NCBI GenBank assembly: GCA_038230975.1
Contig: JBBRMF010000223.1
Location: 1 to 8,807, forward strand
Length of the DNA stretch: 8,807 nt
Source of the DNA: JANXVV01 sp038230975
GTDB lineage: Bacteria > Planctomycetota > Phycisphaerae > Tepidisphaerales > Tepidisphaeraceae
Direction of reading: 5' to 3'
Part shown: piece by piece, positions 1 to 7,000 of the stretch
Layout: every line of letters begins with the position of its first letter
How positions within the stretch are numbered: position 1 is the stretch's first letter
The notes under the pieces: generated by a model
Seen by the model: the letters and a program-made list of their open reading frames with translations, nothing else
Databases searched by the model: none
Told to the model about the DNA's origin: nothing
Made by a program: the position numbers and the translations under genes

Positions 1-1
1 A

Positions 2-439
2 TTCAAGAGCCTGCTGGTCATGTGGCTGATGTCGCTTTTAGTGATCATCGTTTCCATCTTTTGCAGCACGTTTGTGTCATGGCCCATCGCGGTGGTGCTC
101 TCCGTAGTGATTCTGCTTGGGCACTGGGGAGCTCAACAAATCGGGGACACCAATGCCCCGGGAATGGGCGCGCAGGTCGCCAAAGATATGTTCGGCACGA
201 AAGACCCAGCCACTACGAAGACCATCAGTTCCGCGGTGGATAGTCTGTCGCGCATATTGAATATCACCTCAAAGGTATTGCCTGACATTTCCCAGTTTTC
301 CGCCACGGAAGACATCGAGCGCGGCGTCACGATCGCGCCGCATGTGCTCGGTGAATCCCTCAAAGTCATTGCCGCGTTTGGACTGCCGCTTACGATTCTG
401 GCGTACGCATTTCTAAAGCGCAAGGAGGTCGCGCCATGA
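2..439 (+). CDS. ABC-2 type transporter permease, C-terminal part (5' truncated by window edge)
   Basis: The reading frame is open from base 2, so the ATG at 20 is only an internal methionine. The visible 145 residues are the tail of a membrane protein: two closely spaced hydrophobic segments at about visible residues 4-40, a soluble stretch of about 70 residues (Gly/Asn/Asp/Thr rich), then a last membrane segment ending in AYAFLKRKEVAP. That layout, with an extracytoplasmic loop, a final helix and a short positive tail, is what ABC-2 exporter permeases show at their C terminus. The pattern D-I-E-R-G before the last helix also fits planctomycete members as I remember them. The ATPase partner would lie upstream, outside the window. 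The stop overlaps the start of the next gene (ATGA). The substrate cannot be inferred. Confidence 0.6.
   Translation, partial: FKSLLVMWLMSLLVIIVSIFCSTFVSWPIAVVLSVVILLGHWGAQQIGDTNAPGMGAQVAKDMFGTKDPATTKTISSAVDSLSRILNITSKVLPDISQFSATEDIERGVTIAPHVLGESLKVIAAFGLPLTILAYAFLKRKEVAP
422..439 (+). promoter_or_regulatory. Shine-Dalgarno and ATGA stop/start overlap
   Basis: AAGGAGG at 422-428 lies 7 nt before the ATG at 436, inside the end of the permease gene, whose TGA (437-439) overlaps that ATG. The near-perfect Shine-Dalgarno fixes the start of the 583-aa gene and points to translational coupling. Confidence 0.8.
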
Positions 440-2187
440 ATCAATCCACGGTTGAATACGCCATGCCATCCACGGTGTCTGCACAGCGCGCTCGCGGCCG
501 CACGCTGACGGCCATCGTGATTCTGGTTTCATTTGTCGCCACCACTCTCCTTCAACATGTCTCTCAGAAGCAGCATCACGCGCTCGTAAAAGACACCGGC
601 TCGCAGTCCACCGTCAGCAATCTAAACAGCTTCTCGCTGGCTCTCCTGCTGGGCGGTTTGCGCGGGCCATTAGTGATGATGCTCTGGACGAGCAGTGAAA
701 GTCAGAAGCAGGAAAAAGATCTCGATGATTTCGACAGCAAGATCGAACTGATCCGTCTTTTGCAGCCGGAATTCGATTCGGTGCATCTGTTTCAGATGTG
801 GAACAAGGCCTACAACGTCAGTGTACAGATGGCGAACAAGCCCAATAAATACACGACGATTCTGGACGCGATCGAATACGGCCGAAAAATCGACAGCCAA
901 CGCCCGAATGATATCAACATCATCGGTGAAATCGGACATATCTTCTTCGACAAGTTCGGCAACAGCCAGGAAAAAGAATACTACACCGAGCGCGTACTTC
1001 GGGAGAGCTACCCCGACGAGAAGATCACCGTTCCCGCCAACCTTTTGCCAGCCTTAGACAGTGTGTTGAGCAAGGCCGAAATCGAATCGTCGAAACGACA
1101 GACGCTTTTGGCGCAGGCGAATCGCAACGGATGGTTCGTCACCGGAAAGCTGACCGCCGACTCCATTCGTCCGTGGTTAAGCGGTCCGGGTGTCACTTAT
1201 ACGGTATCGAACCCAATGGTTTTCAGTGAAACAGGGCGTCGGGTTCGGTTGGATCCGATGTTAGATCTGGACGGCAATCTGCTCACAAACCTCGTCACCG
1301 GTGAACCGCGCCCCGCCAATTTGCCGCCCGATCGCGAGTGGTGCAATGGTTCTGAGCTGCAATATCTTAAGGCCTTTGAACCGTATCCTTATGGCGTACC
1401 CCCGATCGGCATCGGTTGGAACTATTACAAGCGTTGCCAGGTCATCAAGGATGCAACGCAGCAGAAGCACCTGCAGTTAAGCGAACTGGTGATCGACAAT
1501 CGTCCGGCCATTAACATGAAGCTGTGGAGCGAAGCCGAGTGGGGTACCGGCCGACAGATGGAAATGCGGGCGTTCGGACTGAAGCTTACCAAAGTTGAAA
1601 ACGACAGTGAACCGCGTGCCCGCATTGAACTACCCACCGCAGGCATTTCGTTAACCACGCCATTCTCTGATATTCGCGCCGCGAAAGAAGCGATTTATCA
1701 CTACGAAATGGTCGTAAAAACCGCCGAAAGCTCGATGAAAGAATTCGATCGGCATCAACTGCACCATGCGTCGGTCGATTCAAGTTCGCATCGCGATACC
1801 TTGACCTCCATGCGTGTGTTGTGCATTGCCGACCGAGATTATCTCAAAGCCATGATGCTGCCGGGCGAAGCCGCTGCCGAGCGCGAATCACTGCTGCATT
1901 CGGCGATCGAAAATTACAACAAGACGATGGCGATGTGGGAAGTTCTGATGCTCCGGCATTATGTGAGCGACCAGGTGATCGCTGCCGTCTTTCCGCGTGG
2001 GTTGAACCGAAATAATATCGACTTGCTCCCCGCCACGCAGCTTCATGGATTAACCTTCGCCATAAGCAGCTTTCTGGCGGCTCATCCGGAAACGGATACG
2101 GAATCGGATCGGCGAGAAGTAGAGCGATATTATCGCCGTGCCTACCAGCGACTTACCCAATTGAAGGCGGCACCACCCATCCAGTAA
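436..2187 (+). CDS. Membrane-anchored protein of unknown function, paired with ABC permease
   Basis: 583 residues, start chosen by AAGGAGG at 422-428. A positively charged N terminus (R18, R20, R22) precedes one clear membrane helix at about 24-40; a second hydrophobic stretch at about 66-84 may be a second helix or a membrane-lying segment. The rest is soluble and mostly helical. The part at about 98-175 (motifs LLQPEFDSVHLFQMWNKAYN, YGRKIDSQRPNDINIIGEIG, FFDKFG) resembles a region I remember from large planctomycete and verrucomicrobial proteins with TPR-like helical pairs, where a tryptophan and an A-Y-N-x-S-V motif recur. No catalytic motif is visible. The middle (about 235-400) is Pro/Gly/Trp rich and may be a separate domain. 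Coupling to the permease gene suggests an accessory subunit of the exporter or a partner in the same envelope process. That role is inferred; the function is unknown. Confidence 0.8.
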   Translation: MNQSTVEYAMPSTVSAQRARGRTLTAIVILVSFVATTLLQHVSQKQHHALVKDTGSQSTVSNLNSFSLALLLGGLRGPLVMMLWTSSESQKQEKDLDDFDSKIELIRLLQPEFDSVHLFQMWNKAYNVSVQMANKPNKYTTILDAIEYGRKIDSQRPNDINIIGEIGHIFFDKFGNSQEKEYYTERVLRESYPDEKITVPANLLPALDSVLSKAEIESSKRQTLLAQANRNGWFVTGKLTADSIRPWLSGPGVTYTVSNPMVFSETGRRVRLDPMLDLDGNLLTNLVTGEPRPANLPPDREWCNGSELQYLKAFEPYPYGVPPIGIGWNYYKRCQVIKDATQQKHLQLSELVIDNRPAINMKLWSEAEWGTGRQMEMRAFGLKLTKVENDSEPRARIELPTAGISLTTPFSDIRAAKEAIYHYEMVVKTAESSMKEFDRHQLHHASVDSSSHRDTLTSMRVLCIADRDYLKAMMLPGEAAAERESLLHSAIENYNKTMAMWEVLMLRHYVSDQVIAAVFPRGLNRNNIDLLPATQLHGLTFAISSFLAAHPETDTESDRREVERYYRRAYQRLTQLKAAPPIQ

Positions 2188-2325
2188 TCGGCCGGCGCAA
2201 AACGGAGTTTTCTGTCTTATCCCCTACCCCTCGACCAGGATTATCAAGCGGGGCACACAAATACAATTACACTTTTGGTCGCTTTCCCCGTACACTTGTC
2301 CGATGATCCGAAACTGTTTTGCCCC

Positions 2326-2339
2326 GGAGGTGTACTATT
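2326..2339 (+). promoter_or_regulatory. rsfS Shine-Dalgarno with possible AUU start codon
   Basis: GGAGG (2326-2330), a 6-nt spacer, then ATT (2337-2339) in the RsfS frame. A TTG at 2338 overlaps it but is out of frame. AUU starts are rare (infC is the classic case), so this site decides the gene start but needs experimental support. Confidence 0.4.
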
Positions 2340-2762
2340 GCCATTGAAATTTCCCCTGTTGCTGAGCCGCAGGTAAAGACCCAATTGACCGATGAAAAAA
2401 CGAAGAAACGCCTGGACGCGGCTCGTCAATTCTCCATTGATGCCGCGCGCCTCGCCGCCCAAACCCACTGCAACAATATCGTCGTGTTGGATGTGTCGGC
2501 TATTTCCCCGATCACGGATTTTCTCATCATCGCCACCGGCACCAGCGCCCGGCAGATGCGAACCGTCTGCGACGAAATCGAGGAAATGGGTGCCCCTAAA
2601 AACTTCTCGGCGCTCTCAAAACCCGGTTACGAGAGCGAACACTGGGTGCTGGTCGATTTCGTCGATGCCATCCTCCACGTCTTCAACACCGAAGCCCGAC
2701 TCTTCTACGATCTGGAGAATTTGTGGGGTGACGGGAAGAAGGTTGAGTGGCGGGAAGTGTGA
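2337..2762 (+). CDS. rsfS: Ribosomal silencing factor RsfS
   Basis: RsfS (Iojap/DUF143 family) binds L14 (uL14) on the 50S subunit and blocks joining to 30S, lowering translation when nutrients are short. The family core is plain to see: VVLDVSAISPITDF, then IIATGTSARQMR, EHWVLVDFVDAILHVF and the C-terminal YDLENLWGD. The core fills about residues 30-138; an N-terminal stretch of about 30 charged residues precedes it. The start is uncertain. GGAGG at 2326-2330 is the only good Shine-Dalgarno and lies 6 nt before an in-frame ATT at 2337, used here (141 aa). The TTG at 2319 (147 aa) would place that Shine-Dalgarno inside the gene and has none of its own; a TTG at 2385 (125 aa) is also possible and keeps the whole core. 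The usual neighbour nadD is absent. A strong terminator follows. Confidence 0.9.
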   Translation: MAIEISPVAEPQVKTQLTDEKTKKRLDAARQFSIDAARLAAQTHCNNIVVLDVSAISPITDFLIIATGTSARQMRTVCDEIEEMGAPKNFSALSKPGYESEHWVLVDFVDAILHVFNTEARLFYDLENLWGDGKKVEWREV

Positions 2763-2794
2763 TGCGCGGAAGCTCGAAATCGGAACAAGACTCA

Positions 2795-2841
2795 AAAAGG
2801 CTAAGGCCCGGAATAGGTATCTTTTCGGGCCTTGGCCTTTT
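2795..2841. terminator. Strong hairpin terminator, probably bidirectional
   Basis: Arms 2795-2810 and 2826-2841 pair over 16 bp, all Watson-Crick except one G-U (2802/2834). The stem can extend inward by 3 more pairs, leaving a 9-nt loop. The stem starts with AAAA and ends with TTTT, so the U-run needed for intrinsic termination exists on both strands. It sits between convergent genes: rsfS ends 33 nt to the left and the minus-strand gene ends at 2886, so it can serve both. Confidence 0.85.
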
Positions 2842-2885
2842 AAGTCGCGTAGTCGCACATAAATTGATGAGGCATCACGGCAAAA

Positions 2886-3242
2886 TCAACTGGTAACGTC
2901 CCCCTCGTCTATATCGATTAGCCAGCTTTTCATATCTCCAACAAATCTCGCCTTATCGAAATCGGGTATTGTGTACTTGTCCAAGATCAATGGAACTTCT
3001 TCAGCCAGTCGTTCAATTACAGTTTTCCTCCTAATGTTATCGTCGGCCCGCTGCATCTGGTTCAAGTCCAACATAATATCTAAGAAGAGCGTTCTTTCTT
3101 TTTTCGCAAAGTGGATACGCTGCTTAAAACTCAGACTTGGCTCCCTACACATTAAAACGACGACGATTCCCACAAGTCCGGGTCCGTAATCACGAGAACC
3201 AAAGAGATTTCGATAGCCAGTTGCCGAGATCTCCTTAGACAC
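2886..3242 (-). CDS. Small soluble protein of unknown function (start uncertain, possible frameshift)
   Basis: 118 codons from a GTG at 3242; I do not recognise the family. The body is charged and helical, with a compact core (SFKQRIHFAKKERTLFLDIM, ERLAEEVPLILDKY, DKARFVGDMKSWL) and a short hydrophobic patch GLVGIVVVLM before it. No signal peptide or membrane helix is clear. The size and acidic helical character would suit an immunity or antitoxin-like protein, but nothing shows this. A better start may exist: an ATG at 3292 with GAGG 4 nt upstream begins MKLNILTDLIGNRGL in another frame, and adding one base near 3245-3260 would join it to this frame as a 135-aa protein. Base composition is AT-richer than the flanking genes. 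The gene converges on rsfS, with the hairpin at 2795-2841 as likely terminator. Confidence 0.6.
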   Translation of the reverse strand: MSKEISATGYRNLFGSRDYGPGLVGIVVVLMCREPSLSFKQRIHFAKKERTLFLDIMLDLNQMQRADDNIRRKTVIERLAEEVPLILDKYTIPDFDKARFVGDMKSWLIDIDEGDVTS

Positions 3243-3296
3243 TCGATCAAGCCTCGATTCCCAATGAGGTCAGTTAAAATATTGAGTTTCATACAG

Positions 3297-3336
3297 CCTC
3301 AATTTCTTACCTTGTTTCCGAAATCAGAAATTGAGG
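3297..3336 (-). promoter_or_regulatory. Perfect 11-bp inverted repeat covering the RBS upstream of the unknown gene
   Basis: CCTCAATTTCT (3297-3307) and AGAAATTGAGG (3326-3336) are perfect inverted copies with an 18-nt loop. Read on the minus strand, the second arm ends in GAGG, 4 nt before the ATG at 3290-3292, so the hairpin would hide that Shine-Dalgarno. It also lies 46 nt downstream of the toxin stop, so it could instead end the toxin-antitoxin transcript (no long U-run follows) or be an operator dyad. Confidence 0.55.
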
Positions 3337-3382
3337 GCAGAATTAAGAAGGAAGGAAACTCTTCCTAAAGTCATCGGCGGCT

Positions 3383-3642
3383 CTACCTCCGTCGATACAC
3401 ATCCCCGCGATGTCCCGCGTCGATCACCACCACGATGAGCTGCTGGTCGTAGATTGTGTAATGATTCGATAATCGCCAACACGAATCCGATACGCGTCTT
3501 GACCAGTAAGTTTGACACTTCCGGACGGGCGTGGATCGTTTGCGAGTGATGCGAGCCGGTCGGCAATGCGCAATCGGACTTGCTTCGGTAACCGCGCAAT
3601 TACTTTGTCCGCAGCCGGTAAAACCGTGACTTGGTAAGCCAT
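3383..3642 (-). pseudogene. RelE/ParE-type toxin gene disrupted by a one-base frameshift
   Basis: The first 60 residues from the ATG at 3642 are a typical RelE/ParE-superfamily toxin: MAYQVTVLPAADKVIARLPK, LRIADRLASLANDPRP, then YRIRVGDYRII. The frame then runs into TQSTTSSSSWW and a stop at 3424 (72 aa). Another frame from about 3467 continues as TIYDQQLIVVVIDAGHRG and DVYRRR, exactly the expected C terminus (last strand plus the H-R-x-x-V-Y-R-R tail). Adding one T at the TT of 3465-3470 gives ...IIYTIYDQQ... and an 86-residue protein of normal family length. Intact members are ribosome-dependent mRNA endonucleases or gyrase poisons. The truncated form lacks the C-terminal residues and is likely inactive. 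GGGGAG in the end of the antitoxin gene is a good Shine-Dalgarno. The change could be a real mutation or a sequencing error. Confidence 0.75.
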
Positions 3643-3645
3643 GAT

Positions 3646-3837
3646 TTACACTCCCCAACGGCGGCGAGCTTCAGAAAGCGGGATGGCTTTCACTTTGCCA
3701 GAATGGATCGCCTCGCGACCTTTACGTGCAATTTGAGCATCTTTCTGATCTTGCTCCGCACGCGTGAGCTGATCAAATCGTCGTCGGGGCACGATGATAA
3801 ACTCTCTTTTTCCGATTTTGAAAGTCGTCAGGTTCAT
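3646..3837 (-). CDS. Antitoxin of a type II toxin-antitoxin pair
   Basis: 63 residues from the ATG at 3837. The frame runs open further upstream to a TTG at 3882, but those residues (MFHFPLLYHGHYNGI) look non-coding and lack an RBS. The N-terminal strand pattern TTFKIGKREFIIVPRRRF followed by a charged helix and the tail LSEARRRWGV is typical of short antitoxins coded just ahead of RelE-type toxins, of the Phd/YefM-like kind. The N terminus would bind operator DNA and the C-terminal helix the toxin. Its TAA is 3 nt before the toxin ATG, the usual antitoxin-first order, so both are made from one transcript. The Shine-Dalgarno is weak. TACAAT at 3849-3844 resembles a -10 box that would start RNA almost at the ATG, but no good -35 is seen. 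With the toxin frame broken, this may be an orphan antitoxin. Confidence 0.7.
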   Translation of the reverse strand: MNLTTFKIGKREFIIVPRRRFDQLTRAEQDQKDAQIARKGREAIHSGKVKAIPLSEARRRWGV

Positions 3838-3926
3838 AATCCCATTGTAATGCCCGTGATACAAAAGAGGGAAATGAAACAATCGTCGATCCCAGAATTT
3901 GATGACCGGCCGGCTTTCCCTACCAT

Positions 3927-3954
3927 ACCCACGGGCAAAGCGGAACCCGTGGGT
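3927..3954. repeat. 9-bp perfect inverted repeat between antitoxin gene and secA
   Basis: ACCCACGGG (3927-3935) and CCCGTGGGT (3946-3954) form a GC-rich stem with a 10-nt loop. No T-run follows on either strand, so it is a poor intrinsic terminator. Short dispersed palindromes of the 'cccgtggg' kind occur in planctomycete genomes as I remember them, so it may be one copy of such a repeat. The stretch 3838-4061 otherwise holds only the likely secA terminator. Confidence 0.45.
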
Positions 3955-4024
3955 GACCGAATTTGTGCGCCTCGCCTAGGCAACCAAAAAATACGCTAAT
4001 CCCGTGGCAACAGTCCGTCGCCCT

Positions 4025-4060
4025 TGGAAGGCAAAAAAAACTTCGAGTTTTGAGCTTTCC
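4025..4060 (-). terminator. Likely secA transcription terminator
   Basis: On the minus strand, AAAACT (4051-4046), loop CGA, AGTTTT (4042-4037) is followed by further T to give eight consecutive T (4040-4033). An imperfect outer stem (GGAA/TTCC with internal loops) can extend it. The stem is AT-rich and short, but the U-run and the place just after the secA stop favour a terminator. Confidence 0.5.
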
Positions 4061-4061
4061 A

Positions 4062-7000
4062 CTATGCCAGATGCGCACCGCAGCACTTCTTATACTTCTT
4101 CCCGCTGCCGCACGGGCATAGGTCATTGCGGCCAACCTTTGGCGCTTCGTTCACAATCGTCTGCACCTTCCTCGGCGCTTCACCCTCACCTTCTTCGCGC
4201 GGGGGTTGGCCTTCAAGCATCCCGCCGGTGGCGCGGACATTTTCCGCCACACCGTAGCCACCGGCATCCTCATGGATAGCCGCGGTTTCGCGGTAGTTGC
4301 TTCTTGACTGGGTTTGGCCGACGACGCGGGCGCGGAAGATCAAATCCGTTACGCGGTCACGCACACCGGCCATCATCTGCTGGAAGAAGCTGAAGCCTTC
4401 CTTCTTGTACAGAATGCGCGGATCGCGCTCGGCGAAGCTATGCAGGCCGATGCCGCTCTTGAGCATGTCCATCGCGTAGAGATGGTCTTTCCAGGTTTGA
4501 TCGAAGATCTGGATCAGCACAAACTGCTCAAGTTCCGTCAATTCACTGCGATAAAACTGTCGGATGCGCCGCCATAGGTATTGATGAACGGTCATCGTCG
4601 GGGGATGCTTCGGATCGACTTCTTCATCCGATTCCTCAATCGCCAGCGCCGCCAAAGCGGCCGGTTCCAAATCCTTGGCGGTGGCCACCAGGCCGTAGCG
4701 ATCGAAGATGATTCGCGACAACTTCGTCAGATCCCCACCGGCCGAAGCGATGACGGCATCCACCTCCTTGTCGAGCTTATCACCGGTGAAATACGGTTCC
4801 TGCATCCCGATCAGTTCATCGCGCAGCTTGCGGACGGATGTGCTGCGGATGTGTTCGATGGAAAGATCAACGCCGTACTTTGTCTTGGCCCAGGCGCGCA
4901 CGTATTCGGCGGCATACGGGTTGTCGGTCTCACCGTCCACACCACCAAACGCAAATGTCATCGCGTGGTCGACCGGGTATTCAATTTCTCGCCGGGCGTA
5001 CGCGGCGCGGGCGCGGCCTTCGATCAGGTCGATGATTTCTTCCGGTGATTTCAACGCCTTGGCGCGCTCGCCGGTGAACATGTCATCGGCAGTAATCTCA
5101 ATGGAGTACTTCTCCTTCGCCCACGCGGCCAATTCGGCTTCGGGGAATTTGGGCTCGAGATATTTTTGTAATCCCGAACAATCGCGAGCATCGATCTGTT
5201 CAACGGCAGCCTGCCGCAACATCGCTTCCAGATCATCCGGCGTAGACTTGCGAATTTGCGCCTGCGACAAACTCACCTGGAAACGGCTCATCATCCACGA
5301 GGCCATGTTCTTCGTATCCCAATGGCTTGGGTCGTCATCATCCTCACCCATGAATTCACCGAGCGTGGCGGTGATATTCGTCGTGGCTTCGGCGCGGGCC
5401 TGATCTTTGATATAGCGCTCCAACTCATCGAAATGCTTCATGCCGCGCAGGTCGTAGGCATCGATCTGCACTTCGAAGTTTGTTTTCGACCACTCGCTGA
5501 TGACTGATGCGGTGTAATCCTTGACGATATATTTGTCGATCGCGTCGCGAATGGCTTCGCCAATCATTTTCCAGATGACCACATTCACATCGCGGCCTTC
5601 CAGCACCTGCTGGCGCATGCCATAGAACGTGAGGCGCTGCTTGTCCATGACGTCGTCATACTCAAGCAGGTTTTTGCGTTGCATGAAGTTGCGCTCTTCG
5701 ACCTTCTTCTGGGCGCGCAGAATTCCCTTGCTGATGCGCTTGTCTTCGATCGCCATCCCCTCTTCCATGCCCAAGAAGCCAAGCACTTTGATCGTCCATT
5801 CACCGGCGAACATGCTCATCAATTCATCAGTCAGTGAAACATAAAAACGGCTGGACCCTGGGTCGCCCTGTCGACCGCCGCGACCGCGCAGCTGGTTATC
5901 GATTCGGCGAGCAGTGTGTCGCTCGGTGCCGATCACGTGTAATCCACCGGCGGCGTGGGCCTCTTTGGCGAGCTTGATATCCGTGCCGCGACCGGCCATG
6001 TTCGTGGCGATCGTCACGTTGCCGCAGTTCTCATTGTGCGCGTTCTGATGCTGCAAACCCGCCTTGGCCACGATCGCGGCTTCGCGCTCGTGCTGTTTGG
6101 CATTCAGCACTTCATGCTCAACGCCATATTTTTTCGTCAACAACTTGGAAAGCACTTCACTCTTTTCAACGCTCGTCGTGCCAACCAGAACCGGGCGGCC
6201 TTTGTCGCTTTCATCCTTGATCTCATCGATGATCGCTTCCCATTTTTCTTTTTCAGTGCGGTAGACGCGATCTTCATTATCGACGCGCGCGATCGGTCGA
6301 TTCGTCGGAATGGAAACCACATCCAGCTTGTAGATCTTGCTGAACTCTTCGGCTTCGGTCTGAGCCGTGCCGGTCATCCCCGCAAGCGCCCGATACAGCT
6401 TGAAGAAGTTCTGCAGCGTGATCGTCGCGAGCGTCTGCGTTTCCTGCTTGATCGTGACTTTTTCTTTCGCCTCGATTGCCTGGTGCAAACCATCAGACCA
6501 CTGCCGCCCCGCCATCTTACGGCCTGTATATTCATCGACGATCACGATATCGCTGAAATGCGGATTGGTCTGTTTCTCAACGACATATTCTTTGTCGCGC
6601 TCGTACACCAGGTGAGCCCGCAAACCCTGCTCCATCAAGTGCGGCCATTCCATGTTGTTGCCGACATAGAAGCTGCCAACCCCCGCCGCCTCCTGAGCGG
6701 CGGCGATCCCATCGTGAGTCATGTGGACGGTCTTTCGATCCCGCTCGATCTCCAGAAATTGGGTGATGCCTTCCTTGCCCTTTTCGGCGATTTCCAGATC
6801 TTTTTCGGCCTTGGCCTTGCGCGCCCGGGCGGCTTCGATCAGCTTCTTGTCACCTTTGGATTTGTCCTCGTCCCCTTCGGAGGCTTTGATCCCGCGCTTG
6901 GCGGCATCAACGGCTTTCTCGGCTTCCATGTACGGGCGGTGTTTGTCGATGACGACTCGAGCCACGATATCGGCCGCGCGATATTTCGCGGCATCATCAT

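Noticed and set aside
2199..2211. AAAAC-GGA-GTTTT hairpin after the 583-aa gene
   Set aside because: A 5-bp AT-rich stem without a proper U-run; not enough for a terminator call.
2241..2267. TTATCA ... TACAAT, possible rsfS promoter
   Set aside because: The -10 box is good, but the spacer is only 15 nt and the -35 matches at 4 of 6 positions; too weak to list.
2392..2862. 156-residue frame overlapping rsfS
   Set aside because: It is the +1 shadow of rsfS, with Ser/Pro/Arg-rich low-complexity translation, and it runs through the terminator hairpin.
3455..3475. Programmed -1 frameshift in the toxin gene
   Set aside because: No X-XXY-YYZ slippery sequence and no downstream structure; a plain one-base loss explains it better.
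3631..3999. 122-residue plus-strand frame opposite the antitoxin gene
   Set aside because: Antisense to a recognisable antitoxin and spans the palindrome; no features of its own.
4708..5403. 231-residue open frame on the plus strand
   Set aside because: Antisense to the secA helical wing region; Ser/Arg/Ala-rich composition typical of a shadow frame.
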